Positions 1 through 12,449 of a stretch of DNA of 64,000 nt are shown here, in pieces; position 1 is the stretch's first letter, and every line of letters starts with the position of its first letter. The translations under genes and the position numbers were made by a program. This DNA is from Calliopum simillimum (Eukaryota; Arthropoda; Insecta; Diptera; Lauxaniidae): NCBI GenBank assembly GCA_951812925.1, contig OX638368.1, forward strand, positions 6,510,001 through 6,574,000, written 5' to 3'. The notes under the pieces are model-generated. The model worked only from the letters and a program-made list of their open reading frames with translations. It was not told the origin of the DNA and ran no database searches.

Positions 1-720
1 GTTAGTTAAATTAGAAAAACAAGCTTTGCAGAAAAGTCAACTTAAAGTTAATTAGTTTAAATAAACTGTATACATGTGCACACAACAGACAGCTTAATAT
101 AATGTGCATATATGTACACACGCAATATGCAATATTTATTAATAAAATTTATTTTCAAGTATCGAATATTCTAATCGAGTTAGAAGATTTTAATGAAAAA
201 TAAATAGAAAACATATTTTTTTTTTCATTATTTACTTTTGTGTAATGTATTTGGAATTGATGTGCGCAACTTTGTCACACAGCGAATCGAATATTTTGTA
301 TATCTCGAAAAACACAAATGATTTTAATAATTTAAATGCTTCGAATAATTCAAATGGTTTGAATAAATCCAATAACTCAGATAAATTGCAAGTGAAGTGA
401 ATGATATTTAACAGTTGGCAAGAGTATGCACATCATTTCACTGTTCAATATTTCTGCTCTGTAGCGAAAAAGCGCCCAAACTTTTATCGAAATAAAGCCC
501 AAAACCGAAAAAATCGCAAAAAAACTTTGAGTTTCAATTTTGGAGGTGTACAAAAATTGGAAAAAAAAAATCGTTCAATTATAAATAGCACCCTTTCAGA
601 TAACTCTCCATAACTAGTATATTTCTCAACTAATTTTCATGTTCAGACTATTTTTGAGAATTTAAGCACAATTTAAGCACAAGTTTTTTGTTTGTGCACG
701 TGTCAAGTGCCAAGTGTCAA
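1..720. other. AT-rich intergenic sequence
   Basis: No coding region, RNA gene or clear repeat unit is visible. Short ORFs here are chance ORFs in AT-rich DNA with no protein-like composition. Confidence 0.6.
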
Positions 721-1072
721 AAAAAGTAAGTACCAAAAAATTGTACTGAAAAACTAGTATTAAGAAAATTAGTACTAAAAAAATTAGTAATAAAAAATTA
801 GTACTAAAAAATAGTACTAAAAATAGTACTAAAAATAGTATTAAAAAATAGTACTAAAAAATGAGTACTAAAAATGAGTACTAAGAAAATTAGTACTAAA
901 AAATCAGAACTAAAAAAATTAGAACTTAAAAATTAGTATTAAAAATTGATATAAAAAATAGTACTAAAAACTAGTACTCAAAAAATTAGTAGGTACTGAA
1001 AAATAGTACTAAAAAAATAGTACTATAACAATTAGTACTAAAAAATTAGTTCTAAAAAATTACAATTTTGTA
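721..1072. repeat. AGTACTAAAAAAT minisatellite
   Basis: Degenerate tandem repeat of about 10-15 bp built around AGTACTAAAAA, repeated more than 20 times. The same array resumes at about 1551-1589 and 2416-2492, so the two intervening blocks (1073-1550 and 1592-2413) look like later insertions that split one original array. Confidence 0.85.
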
Positions 1073-1550
1073 ATTTCTAAAAATTGTTGGGCTTCGCTAA
1101 TGTAGTATATGATATTCTTTAAATTATTTGACGGCTGTTTATTTTTTAATAAGAACTATGAGTTTAGAACCAATGTAAATGTTATTATGAACTTATTTCA
1201 TACCTTTCAAACTTTATATTTGGTTGTATGGTTAAGTATACCACATTACCCTACATATATGTACCACATTACCTGCCCACTTTACAAGTACTGATCAGTA
1301 TATATACCACATTGCGCCACCATATACGTATGCCACATTACCTGCCAACTTTTTGAAAACAGCTTTTTTGACTTTTTTCAGATTTTGCTCAATAACTTTT
1401 TTTAATGAAATTGCACACATTTTATTGAAATATATTCTAAAGCCAATACTTCAATGATCAGAATAAAAAAATTTCGCTGAAATTGATCTAACGGTTCTTT
1501 TTCAAATTCCACCTAAGCATTAGCTATACCACAATAGCATCAATTCCCCT
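1073..1550. mobile_element. Insertion-like block within the minisatellite
   Basis: A non-repetitive block interrupts the AGTACTAAAAA array. Its right end (CTGAAATTGATCTAAC ... TTCCCCTAC) recurs at 22,915-22,985, so it belongs to a dispersed family. The left end (GGGCTTCGCTAATGT...) only loosely mirrors the right end, so terminal inverted repeats are possible but weak. Confidence 0.45.
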
Positions 1551-1591
1551 ACTAAAAAATAGTACTAAAAAATTAGTACTAAAAATAAGTA

Positions 1592-2413
1592 GGGTAAGGG
1601 AGGGAAATATGGACTACGTAGGTAATATGGACCACACACTTATTTCCCACTGCATACATAGGATTTACCGTTATTCATGTTCAAACTTAACGCTAATACC
1701 TAAAGCTTATAATACGGCGATTTTAGCGTTCGGTGAAGTCGCATATTTCTGTAAAGTTGATTTTTCTAAAAAAAAGATCAGTGATAATTTTTTTCTAATG
1801 ACTACATTTCATTATTTCACTTTAAAGACATCGCGTTTTTAAATAAATAGTTAATTATATAAAGTTATATAATTTATTAGCACAAATAAGTTCATTAACT
1901 AAAAGAGTTTTTGATAAAAAACCATTTATTTCTTCAACAACACGTGCTGTGGGTAATATGGACCACCAAAGAAAAAAGCCTCAAAAACAAATGTATTTAT
2001 CATCTTTTTCAGATGGGAATCTAGTTGCAGTTTTCATGACGAGTCTGATGGTCATTATATGTAATTCGTTAACTTCAAAGGAAAAAATGATAAAAAATGC
2101 ATATAATGTAATAATACCCTTTACTCAGAAGATCGCCGTGGCGAATTTTGGGTTGAATGTGTAATCTGACGTTCTTGGAGTCATGAAAAATGTGCCGAGT
2201 GTGGAAGTGACATTTTTATAAGCAACTTCTGTACCAAATGGACTATATGGTCCATATTACACTACACTTTTTTTTATCTTCATTTTGAGTATTTTCAGTT
2301 TTTTAATTTTTATCTAAAAGTGAATCAGAATAAAGGTAAATTGTTTCCTTTACTGAATGACATAAAATTAATTGTTTTGTTTTATGGGTGGTCCATATTT
2401 CCCTCCCTTACCC
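1592..2413. mobile_element. Non-autonomous TIR element, TA target duplication
   Basis: Both ends read GGGTAAGGGAGGGAAATATG inward, with 22 matching bases, and the element is flanked by TA at 1590-1591 and 2414-2415. It is inserted in the AGTACTAAAAA array. Internal copies of the motif TAATATGGACCAC occur near 1625 and 1950, and in reverse orientation near 2250. No transposase is recognisable in the 822 bp. The TA duplication is compatible with a Tc1/mariner-type mobiliser, which is inference. Confidence 0.8.
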
Positions 2414-2492
2414 TACTAAAAATTAGTACTAAAAATAGTACTAAAAAATAGTACTAAAAAAATTAGTACTAACAAAATTTGTATTAAAATAA

Positions 2493-4138
2493 CAAAAAAA
2501 AGGCCATGGCCTACACTTTTGACCTTCCAAAATATGTTTAGTTAAAGGAAAACAATATTACCTTTCGTATGAACCCAAAATTAAGTTGACATATTTTACT
2601 GTTTAGGAGTTATGATTTTTTTAACATTTCAAAATATTACTTATTCTTAGTCTCACGAAGAGAAGATTCCATAAAGAAAGGAATTAAAATTTTTTTAAAG
2701 AAAAAGAAAAAATTATTTGTCATAAATTTCTGGTCTACATGTTGCGTACTTAACACGAGTATTATAATTTTCGTATAATAAACGAATGAATCATTTATTG
2801 CATTTAAATGCGGTTTCTGCAGATAATCACAATAAAACCGCCTTGTTGCTTTTATTTATAGGATCATAAATAATATTTGTGTTAAATTAATTATAAGCAT
2901 TTCTCATTAGAAATGTATGTTTTACTTACATATTGGTAGTAGTAGGGTCATAAAACATTTTCATACCACAATTCTTTAAATTCAAACTGGTTTCTAATAA
3001 CTTTAATAAACCTGCGTGCTTCATCAAATACCGACTCCTATGCACTTACGAAAATAAATTACATTTTATATATCATTCATGTGGGCATAACTTGAGCCCA
3101 TAGTTTCGAAGAAAATGCAAATCAGGACTTGATATGGTCATAAAAATTTTGCCTTAGGCGGTATTTGAATCTGAATTTATAGAAACTGTGGTCCACGAAA
3201 TCCATCTTTAATAGAAAATGTAAAATTAATTTCAGATCCAAAATCGTACACCGAACTTCTAACTAGACAGAATGTTACTTTTTATTTTTAATCGCCCATA
3301 ATTCAATATTGCAAAGTCACCTGTTTTAATAAAATTGTTACTGTTAAATGCACATTTATAAAAACTTATAAATTGGTAATGATCATAGAATAATAGAAAA
3401 AATCAAAATTCGCAATTTGCAGCTTTTGTTTAACGGAAAAAGTCGAAAAATATTTTAAACATTGATTAACAACAACAAAGTTGGCATTTGCACACAAAAC
3501 ATCAACATTCTCGAGATACAAATGAATCTTGAAGCGACTCATTCGTATTCAGCCAAGGCGATTTTAGGTAACGTGTAATATCATTTTTTCTACACAATTC
3601 TAAGTCTCGTTGTAGCATGTGCTTAGAATTTTTTATTAAAAAATACAACTACAAAAAATTAACTAAATAAAAAAGAAGTTGAAGAAGAAAAAAAATGGTC
3701 AGTGCAACTCAAGCGCATCGCTAAACAAAAACCGCATTGATATTTTTTTTTTCTGCCGCAGCACAAAAAACCCACAAAATTCAAATTACAAACAAAATAA
3801 CGACCAAATCGTGTTTAGATGACGATGTTGCTCAGTCCTTCCCCACTCATACATATGTACGTTCGGTCCGTCCGTCTGTGAGTTTGGCCTTTTTTTTCCC
3901 CTTATGCTTTTGGTTAAACAAATTGCCACTTACAGCAGCTTAATTTAATTGTTTGTTGTTTTTGTTGTTGTAAAATACTTTTAAGCATCTTGCGTTCTTA
4001 GATACTTCATCATCTAATAGATAAATTTGTTCTTTGTAGATGGAGATACAAACATAAATTTAGCGACTAACAGCTAAAATTTTTTTCATTTTGAATTCGT
4101 AAAGTGCTAAAAAAAATCAAGTTCTTTGCTGTTATTAA
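2493..4138. other. Intergenic sequence, no gene seen
   Basis: AT-rich with no supportable coding region. A short run of TTG/TTGTTG triplets occurs near 3950-3972. Confidence 0.55.
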
Positions 4139-4180
4139 TGTTGTTGCTGTTGTTGTTGTTGTTGTTGTTGTTGTTGCTAG
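4139..4180. repeat. (TTG)n microsatellite
   Basis: An almost pure TTG trinucleotide run with GCT interruptions. On the minus strand it reads as a polyasparagine stretch in a short ORF, which is an artefact of the repeat. Confidence 0.9.
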
Positions 4181-4579
4181 CATTACTGTAGCAATTTAAT
4201 TGAATTCGGTTTTGAAAAAATAAATACAAGGAAAACCACTGCAGAAGTGCAGCAGCAGCAGCACACCGGAGCAAAAGACAAGGTTGGCTTGCAACAAGTT
4301 GCAACAGTTGCGACTGCGCAGTTGAATTCTTTTGTCAACACAATGTACAGCTACAGATACGTATGTTCTAAATGCATTAAATTGTGTGATTAAATATTAA
4401 ATTTTAGAAAGAAAAAATAAAATTTTCTTATGCATCAGAGTGCGAATGTAAAATTCAATCTTTTAAGGAAAGTCAAGAATGATAGATGTTGCTTAAGCAG
4501 TTGAAAAAAAAAATTCGGTAGGTGCTCGTTGTTATAAGCCAAGCCATAAGTTACACATTTTGTTTGACTATCTGCATTA

Positions 4580-5560
4580 ATAGACTTTTTTAAAATTTTT
4601 CAACTTCTTTGGAACTGTTCGACTTTTCAAAATTTTACAATATTTTTAGAGTTTTTCATAATTTTTCGACTATTTCTAAAATTTTGGACTTCTACAAAAC
4701 TTTTTGACTTTTTCAGAATTTTAAGGCTTTTTCATAGCTTTTTGGCTTTTTCAGAATTTTTTGGTTTTTTTGTAAATTTTTCGACGGTTTTAGAATTTTT
4801 AAAAATTTTTTGAATTTGAAAAAATTTTTTGACTTGTTTAAAATTTTTTGTCTTTTGAGATTTTTTCGTTTTTTTAAAAATTTATCAACTTTTCAGAATT
4901 TTTTGAAAATTTTTTGAGTTTTTCAATATATTTCGACATTTTCGGGACTTTTCGGTTTTTTCATAATATCTCGACATTTTCAGGACTTTTTGACATTTTT
5001 AAATATATTTCGACATTTTCAGCACTTTTTGACTTTTCAAAATATTTCGACATTTTCAGGACTTTTTGACCTTTCAAAACATTTAGAAATTTTCAGGACT
5101 TCTTGACTTTTTCAAAATATTTCAACATTTTCAGCTCTTTTCAGTTTTTTCAAAATATTTCGACCTTTTCAGGTCTTTTTGACATTTTCAAAATATTTCA
5201 ACATTTTCAAGACTTTTCGACTTTTTCATAATATTTTCAGGACTTTTTGACTTTTTTAAAAATTTTTTCAATTTGTCAGAACTTCTCAGCTTTTTTCTAA
5301 ATATATTTTCAACGATTTCAGAATTTTTCGAAATTTTCTGAACGTTGGAAAAATTTTTTAAATTCTTTCTAAGTTTTTCGACGATTTCAGAATTCATCTA
5401 AATATGTTGAATTATACAAAATTTTTCAATTTATTCAAAATTGTTTGACTTTTAAGATTTTCGGTTTTTTTAAAAAATTTTCGACTTTTTCAGAATATTT
5501 TGGCTTAATCAAAATTTGTTTGACTTTTTCAAAATATTTCGACTTTTTTAGAAATTTTTG
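4580..5560. repeat. Degenerate tandem repeat, about 1 kb
   Basis: Long stretch of irregular units of roughly 20-40 bp with the shared phrases GACTTTTTCA, AATATTTCGACATTTTCAG and GACTTTTTGAC. Strong strand asymmetry: T-rich and nearly A/G-depleted on the plus strand. The minus-strand Lys/Asn/Ser-rich ORF at 5188-5397 is a by-product of the repeat. Confidence 0.85.
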
Positions 5561-5574
5561 TACATGCATTTACT

Positions 5575-6120
5575 ATTCTTAGTGTCTGTGTGAAATGTGG
5601 TTGCATTATCTCAAAGAACGCGTTCAGTATAGCATTTTGAAAAATTTTTTTGTATACGTAAGTATAGAATATATACCATGCCCTCAACCTCATCAACCAA
5701 ATTTCTTATCAGAGCTCGCATTTGCTATCTTTATTATCTGAGTGAAATTAGGTTTTATTATATCAAAGAACGCTGGCTTGTATGGGAGGTGCTACGCCTT
5801 ATTGTCCAAATTAACCGAGTTGCTGTTCATGCTGTTTCGTTCTGAATGTTTGTTTTTTTTTTTTTTTTGTTGCTTTTGTGTGGGCGGAAGCCGTGTCCGC
5901 TAATCGATTTAATTCATTTTTAATCCAGACGGACGGACAAAGCGGCATTACAAAATAACCTCCAATGTATTTCGTTTTTGTTTTTGGGCGTTATTTCCTG
6001 ACGCCGGACATTGCTATGTTGACTGTGGAGTTGACGCTGATCAAAAAATATATATATGTCTCCTTCTATGCAATACAAACGGAACGACAAAGTGAATATA
6101 CCCGGGTGTAGGGTATAAAA
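5575..6120 (+). repeat. Dispersed repeat with about 140-bp internal period, copy 1
   Basis: Contains GTGAAATGTGGTTGCATTATCTCAAAGAACGC-type and GGGAGGTGCTACGCC-type phrases seen in tandem at 24,290-25,215. It ends with the family terminus CAAAGTGAATATACCCGGGTGTAGGGTATA. Degenerate copy. Confidence 0.75.
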
Positions 6121-6434
6121 AATAACCTTTTAAAAGAAACTTTATCATTGAAAGTTAAGTTTAATCTAAAAAAGAATCCGAATTATGTTTCAATAACTCT
6201 TTTAATTTACTAAAAGATGGATTTTTAAATTCACATTAGACTGGTGCAGATTTGAATGGAAAAAATTAAAGTTCAGTGGAATTTTGATGGAAAACACTTA
6301 TACATATTTCGAAATTTAAGTCATTCAACTTTATATATGGGTTCTGAGCCGCTAAATTCGAATTTATAATTTATTTCTTCGTTGGTTCTGTGGTTTTGGA
6401 TACATTTTTCATATCATTTCATATACTATCATGC

Positions 6435-6812
6435 TTGTTCCGAAATCCATGTGATTTCAATTACTTTTCATTTAGGAAGCTTTTTGATAAAAACGGTGAG
6501 TCGTAGGATAAAAAGTGTTGGAATCTCTATTGTGTAGAATTACAAGATCTACAAAAAATATTGTTTTTCATTCCCGAAATAGTAACAGTTGGGAAAAAAT
6601 TCTTAAAATACCGCAAAAAGTCGAAAAATTATATTTTATCGAATATATCCTAAACGGCTTCTTTTTCGAAAATACAAATCAATATTATTTGTAGAACCTG
6701 TAATTCTCCACAAAAAAGATTCTGATAATTTTTATCGTGTGACTCACCATTTTCATCAAAAACCCTCTTAAATGAAAAGTAATTAAAACAACACGGATTA
6801 TGGAACAGGCCT
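6435..6812. mobile_element. Foldback MITE, copy 1
   Basis: Left end GTTCCGAAATCCATGTG is matched in inverted orientation by the right end CACGGATTATGGAACAGGCC. The two halves are imperfect reverse complements around a centre near 6610. A second full copy is at 60,850-61,233 and an end fragment at about 51,390-51,450. No coding capacity. Confidence 0.85.
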
Positions 6813-7600
6813 GTATGTATTGATTTTCCACCTTTAATGGACAAAACTATGAAACTAACGGAGAGAAAGATTGCAGATTCAAATTAAGAGACTCAACATC
6901 CATATAAAAAGTTTGACAGTTTAAATTTTAACATACATTTTTTTCATTTTTCGGTATTAAAAATGGTTCGGTATCTATCAAATGTTATCCGAAATGGATC
7001 AAATTTTATGTGCTGCTTATTAAAAAAGGAAACGTCTAGTGTAATAGGAACGAAATTCCGAGCAGTTTTAATGTTTAAACCAACCTAATACATATGTTAG
7101 GGTTTCCCAAAATCAAAAATAAATTTTACTTTGTTTTAATACTTACATAATAAATAAAGATTAAGATTATAAATAAATTAACTTACATTAAACTCTGAAC
7201 AAAAGATATAACTTTTCGCTTAGTTATTGTTTTCTTCGAAATTTTATCACTTTGCACTTTTCAATATTCTTTGGATCACTAAAACCTTAATATCACGAGT
7301 TTTTATTGGGAAAAACTCTAAATGATATTTGTATATGTATATATTTTTTTGCGAAATCAAACAAATTCAAAACATGTTATAAATTTTCAAATATTTTTCA
7401 TCAAAAAATAAACTTTTCAAAAGCTCACTTTTAACTTTTCGATTTTCAGTAACATTTTTCAGTTTGCAAAATTCAGTTAAAAGAAAACGCACACTTTTTA
7501 ATGGGCTAAAAATATTTTTATTGCTTAATTTTGCAGCATTTTAATGCTTAAAAAATATTCAATTAAAATCGGTTGCTTTTTTTTTTTTTTTTTTTGTTTT
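6813..7600. other. AT-rich intergenic sequence
   Basis: No gene, RNA or clear repeat was recognised. Confidence 0.5.
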
Positions 7601-7609
7601 TCTACGATG

Positions 7610-8370
7610 AGAACCTTCCTGCGACACTGCCAAAAACAGACTCAGCTCAAACTGCGCTTGCGAAAACCACAATATCTAACTACTCGCACTTAAAAAACCG
7701 AACGTCTAGAGCGCTGAGTGAAATGGTTGAAATGGAATGAATGGCAGCAAGCGCGGAGTAGCTCATTAACTAACTCAGTCAGCTGCTCACACAACAGTCA
7801 GTCAACGGACGGCAGCAGTAGATAGTTTTTGGCTGAGTGTAGCTAGCTGACTTAACTGGCCGCTTGAATGCCAGACTCTGACGACGACGCGACGCGTTAA
7901 GTTAACGTCTTTGTTTACAACTTCAAACGTTATAACGCGCCGCGCCGCTCACATTTCGCACAACACACAACAGGTGAATCCATCAATCGGTGCATCCAGC
8001 CAACAATATGCACATCAATTCGTCAATCCATATTACAATTCATTCACACATTCATCATCCATCCAGCACACACAACACACAGAGATATGCGATTGTGTTC
8101 ATTTCACTAATAACCGCTAACTGAATGTGCTGATAACGTGTATGGGTAAACTAATGGTGGTGGATAAGTGCAAGTGTTTGTTGTGTCTTCTTGTGCCATA
8201 TCAGTAGTTGTTGTATCTATGTATTTGTGCCGTTTAATTGATACACGTACAATTTTCGTTTTATCGTTTTTTTTTTTTTTTTTTTGTCAATTGGTTGCAT
8301 TCAGCAGCGCAGCTTTGTCGTTTGGGGTTGTGCGCATGCGCAAATGCGCGCAAAACTCACACATAATATA
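7610..8370. promoter_or_regulatory. Possible promoter/5' UTR of a gene outside the window
   Basis: A GC-richer, higher-complexity island stands out from its surroundings, with repeated TCAGTC/TCAGTT initiator-like words near 7776-7802 and many CAGC/GACG words, followed by CA-rich sequence. Fly promoters with long 5' UTRs look like this, but no coding exon can be tied to it and the strand is undetermined. Low confidence. Confidence 0.25.
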
Positions 8371-8504
8371 AACGAAAATCACGTTTTATTAAGTTTTTTT
8401 TATTTTTATTTTTTTTTATAATTTGTTATTACGCTTTTTATTATATATTTCGTTTCGTTTTATTTGTTTGCATTTCGTTTCGTTTTACAAATAATTTAAC
8501 TTTA

Positions 8505-8730
8505 TACATATCGCTCATTTACTTCAAGAACGGTACAACTCAAAAAACGCGAATTTTGAATAAATGTTGCAGAATTATTTGTTAAATCATTCTTCATATT
8601 GTGTGAAAATTTCATAATAACATCTTTTACAGTCACCGAAATAACTTTTTCAATTGAAAACTGTAATTGTACTTTCTGGAAAATCGATTTTTTGCCTTGT
8701 GCCGTTCTTGAAATAAATGAGCGATATGTA
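8505..8730. mobile_element. Small TIR MITE
   Basis: The ends TACATATCGCTCATTTACTT and the reverse complement of the right end (TACATATCGCTCATTTATTT) match for about 30 bp with single mismatches, continuing through CAAGAACGG. The element is 226 bp with no coding capacity. Confidence 0.8.
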
Positions 8731-8944
8731 CATATGTAGCATGTACTCACTCGTATATATCACGGGTGTCGAGAAAATGTTTCAACTCTAATTTGCATTT
8801 GAAAAATGATCTAAAATGTTGTAACGAACTCCGGCTACCCCCGGTTCTATAGCTGGGATATACACAGCCAACCCAGGATTCAAGGTTCGCTTCAAGAAAA
8901 ATATGAGAGTGACGTATTTGATTATTCGTTTTTTTTTTATTCTC

Positions 8945-9125
8945 GAATGGAACGACCACTAATAGAGAGCGGATGTAGAGATAGGGTATTAGTTAGCCTA
9001 GAATAGAACGACCACTAATGGAAAGTAGATGTAGAAATATAGTATTAGTAAGCCTCGAATAGAACGACCACTAATAGAAAGTAGGTGCAGAACTAGAGTA
9101 TTAGTTAGCCTCGAAAAGAACGACC
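8945..9125. repeat. Tandem repeat, about 57-bp unit, three copies
   Basis: The phrase GAACGACCACTAAT recurs near 8950, 9005 and 9064, and a partial copy (GAACGACCCG) occurs near 9118. Each is followed by GTAGA and GTATTAGTTAGCCT. Confidence 0.85.
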
Positions 9126-9498
9126 CGTTATTGTATGACGCCGTAGTGCTGTTGTTGTTGCCGCCTGTGTGAATATCTATTTATGCACGTTTCACTTGCC
9201 GATGATACTCTCCTTCCTTGTTTTTTTTTTTTCATCATTATTTTAATTCAGTTCTCCTTTTATTCAATTCCTTATAAATTAATTAATGACTTATGCAATA
9301 AAAATACTTAGTAATAATAATAAGTCATGAAATTATGGAAGTAAATAAAATATGTTGGACCAAATATGTGGCCAAATATTTGGGTCTTGACAATGTACCC
9401 CTGTGGAAAACTTATTTCCTACCTTGTTTTACAAAAAAAAAATTGGGTAACCCTAGCGTTTTAGAGAAAACTTTTTATGAAACCTTTTAGCTAATTGT

Positions 9499-9812
9499 AT
9501 GAGCTTTCTTAAAATGACAAAAACCCATAAATTAGAACACGAACTGCTACCTAATCCAGCATTTTCTCCATATTTAGCCCACAGCGATTGTTCTCTGTTT
9601 CCATACCTGAAGAAATGGCTGTACGATAAGAGATTTGGGCCGAATGAAGAGCTCATTACTGAAAAAATGTCTGTTTTAAGGGCAATAAAAAACCTATCAT
9701 TTGAAAGGAATAGAAAAATTTTAAAAAAGGCCCAAGTAAATGAATGGAGCTAAAAAAGACTATGTTGAGAAATACATTTTTTTTGCCGAACTTATCAAAC
9801 AGCCCTCGTATT
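9499..9812 (+). pseudogene. mariner transposase C-terminal fragment
   Basis: Readable from about 9499 to 9753. The translation contains a C-terminal mariner signature: HELLPNPAFSPYLAHSD, then LFPYLKKWLYDKRF. In intact mariners the equivalent is YSPDLAPSD with the third catalytic Asp; here that Asp is replaced (SPYLA), so the catalytic triad is broken. The block ends in CAAACAGCCCTCGTA (9797-9811), whose reverse complement begins TACGAGGGCTG, a typical mariner terminal repeat. The N-terminal two thirds are missing. The sequence just left (9370-9500) belongs to the foldback family also seen at 23,640 and 59,870. Confidence 0.8.
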
Positions 9813-9849
9813 AAAGGTATATTAGAAAAGAATATAGATTGTTTAATAA

Positions 9850-11095
9850 GTTTTGCGGTTTAATAAGAGAGGGCGTTGCTACTAGCCTAAATTTTTGTTT
9901 GTTATATTGTATTGTATTTGTTATATTGGTACACTCTTAATATGAACGTATTTGAAGTTTCATTTCAATCTGTCAATTCATTCTTTGTTTACAAGCCATT
10001 TAGTATCGACGTGTCACATTTTTTTTTTACAATGGAAAAAATCAAGTATCGGGCAGTGATTGAATTTTTATTTTTGGAAGGCTTAAAAGCAAAGAAAATT
10101 CATGAACGAATGTTGAAAGTGTATAAGGACTCTTTGCCTTCAATTTGTATAGTAGAAAGATGGGTTGCTGAATTTAAACGTGGTCATTCAAGCCTTGAAG
10201 ACGATCCACGTCAAGGAAGTCCAAAAACAAAAAAACTACACAAGAAATGGTAGAAAAAATACAGGATATCGCATTGGAAAATCGTCGAGTGACTGAAAAA
10301 TATTTAATAGAAGCCCTAGGCATCTCATTGGGCAGTGTAAACAATATTTTGACTAAAGTATTGGGTTTCAGAAAGTTGCGTGCACAATGGGTGCCGCATT
10401 CGCTAACAATGGAACAAAAACACATTCGGCTTTCTCAGCAACATTTAGAGCGTTTTCAAAAGGTGCGTCGATTCATCACTATGGATGAGACTTGGGTCTA
10501 TCACCATGATCCTGAATTAAAACATGAGGCTAAAGAGTGGTGTAAACCTGGTTTTTTGGCTCCAGAAATCGGCCAAGAAGGTGTTAGCAACAGTTTTTTT
10601 AGATGCGAAAGGAATTTTGTTTGTGGATTACTTGCAAACTGGTAAAACAATAAATTTTGAACATTATTGTAACCTTTTAGACCAGCTGAAGGAAAAAATT
10701 CGTGAAAAAAAGACCCGGTTTGCAGAAGAAAACAATTATTTTTCATGAGGACAATGCACCGTGTCACATGAGCATTTTGACAATGGCTAAAGTCCATGAA
10801 TTAAAGCTCGAATTGTTGTAACATCAACCGTATTCACCAGATTTGGCCCCTAGCAACTTCCATCTGTTTCCAGACCTAAAAAAATGCATGCGACTAAAGC
10901 GTTTTTCATCAAATGATGAGGTCATAACAGCTGTGGAAACGTATTTTGCAGCCTTTCCAGATTCTCACTTCAGGGATGGCATCCATATATTGGAATCTCG
11001 ATGAAACAAGTGTATTTATGTCCAGGGAGACTATACTGAATAATAAAGTGCATTTCAAACCATAAAATCGTATTTTTCTTATCGTACCGCAAACA
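9850..11095 (+). mobile_element. mariner element, nearly full length, decayed
   Basis: The left terminal repeat (core TTTGCGGTTTAATAAGA, 9852-9868) pairs with the right terminal repeat (reverse complement TTTGCGGTACGATAAGA, 11,077-11,093), 15 of 17 bases. The length of about 1.25 kb fits the mariner family. It carries the broken transposase at 10,032-11,004. Confidence 0.85.
10032..11004 (+). pseudogene. mariner transposase pseudogene
   Basis: The start MEKIKYRAVIEFLFLEG and the HTH-containing N-terminus (WVAEFKRGHSSLEDDPRQG) are mariner. The second block carries the first catalytic motif TMDETWVYHHDPE; the third block carries EDNAPCH, and SPDLAPSNFHLFPDLKK with the third Asp. The reading frame changes near 10,247 and again near 10,540-10,600, and there is an in-frame stop just before the third catalytic Asp (near 10,818), so no functional enzyme can be made. 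The natural stop is TGA at 11,002-11,004. Confidence 0.9.
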
Positions 11096-11104
11096 AAATC
11101 AAAA

Positions 11105-12180
11105 AATATTCTCGACTCTTGCCAGTCGTCTTAAAACACATCTCGAAGGCCGTCTTCAGCTGCTGTCTTCCAACTTCTTCCTCGTTTCTCTTTTTTGTTT
11201 TTTCTTTATTTCTGCCGTTTGTTCGTTTCTTCAATTTTCTCCTTATACCTTAACCTAAATCTCTGTTTGGATTTAATTTCTTTTGCTGCTTCCTCTACTC
11301 CTCTTATTCTGCGGATTTTCTTATATTTTCAAATTGACAATTCTCCATTAGTTGACAATTTGGATTATTTTGAAAAGAATAGCCATAAAGATTAACAGCA
11401 CGGACAAACATGTAGCTCTTTACGGAGGAAGGCTCTATTGTTGACATTCGTTAGCACCTGATGTTCTAAAGGTTTTTATAATCAAGAAAAATATTGTTGT
11501 GGCCTTCTACCATATACGAGTATATAAATATTACAGTTTTTAATCAAGCTCTTTGATAATCTTAAATGAAACATAACAAAACATATTAACCTTCACTTTA
11601 ATATCTCAAAAGATATTGGTCTCATGCTCTTATGCATGCACCTTGTCGTCACTTCATAGCCCCAGTAACAGGATTACCCACACGACATGTTCTATTTAAT
11701 ATTCCAACAGCGTGCGTAGACTTTTTTGTCACATCCAAAACATAAATTCTTTCCCATTAATCTTGGCACATCAATCACAAGTTCACGACAGTAATGTTCA
11801 GAGCTTTTGTTTTAGCGATTTTCGTTTCTTTTTCTGTACGATCGCACAAAACCACACCGATTTTTGGAATATGTAAAATCCATATAATGTGATTTGCACT
11901 ATGAGTAACTGAATTGAATTTGTTATTATTAAAGTACACGTACATTTTATCGTTTGAATCTTTTGATATACTCGTAAAAACACTGCCTTAAGGTTGAATG
12001 TACTCATTAGAACTTTATGTTACACAGGATAATGATCCCTTAATTATTGTTGCAGTGACTTAAAAATAATGACTAACATTTGGACAAAGTGATCCTTATA
12101 GATAGAGCCTTGGCCTAGTGAGAATGTGAGCCATTAATATTAAACTTTAGGTTGATCATAGGCCCGAAATAAAACGACTC
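11105..12180. other. Intergenic sequence, no gene seen
   Basis: Ordinary AT-rich sequence. Short ORFs lack recognisable motifs. Confidence 0.5.
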
Positions 12181-12187
12181 TGCCCGC

Positions 12188-12290
12188 TTGTCATTTCTTC
12201 TCCAACGATCTTCTCCAGGTGACTTTTAGTTTATCAGATGCTCTACTGCCTTGTAGATTCCTTATAAGGGTTTGGTGCCAAACTTTGCAT
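12188..12290 (-). mobile_element. Non-LTR retrotransposon fragment
   Basis: The phrase GCTCTACTGCCTTGTAGATTCC and neighbouring words closely match the reverse-transcriptase tail at about 53,330-53,380, in the same orientation. Only about 100 bp survives. Confidence 0.6.
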
Positions 12291-12449
12291 GTTCATTTCC
12301 GATGGGTATGTCTATATTCTAAACCCTCGTAATAGACCAAATTACACATGGAAAAGGTCGTTGGAGAAGGATATCCAAAAATAGAAAAAGTTATACAGCG
12401 AGATAAAACTCTTTGTTTATGCGAACATGCATAATCCCCAATAGCAGGG

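Noticed and set aside
5188..5397. Lys/Asn/Ser-rich minus-strand ORF
   Set aside because: Direct product of the degenerate T-rich tandem repeat.
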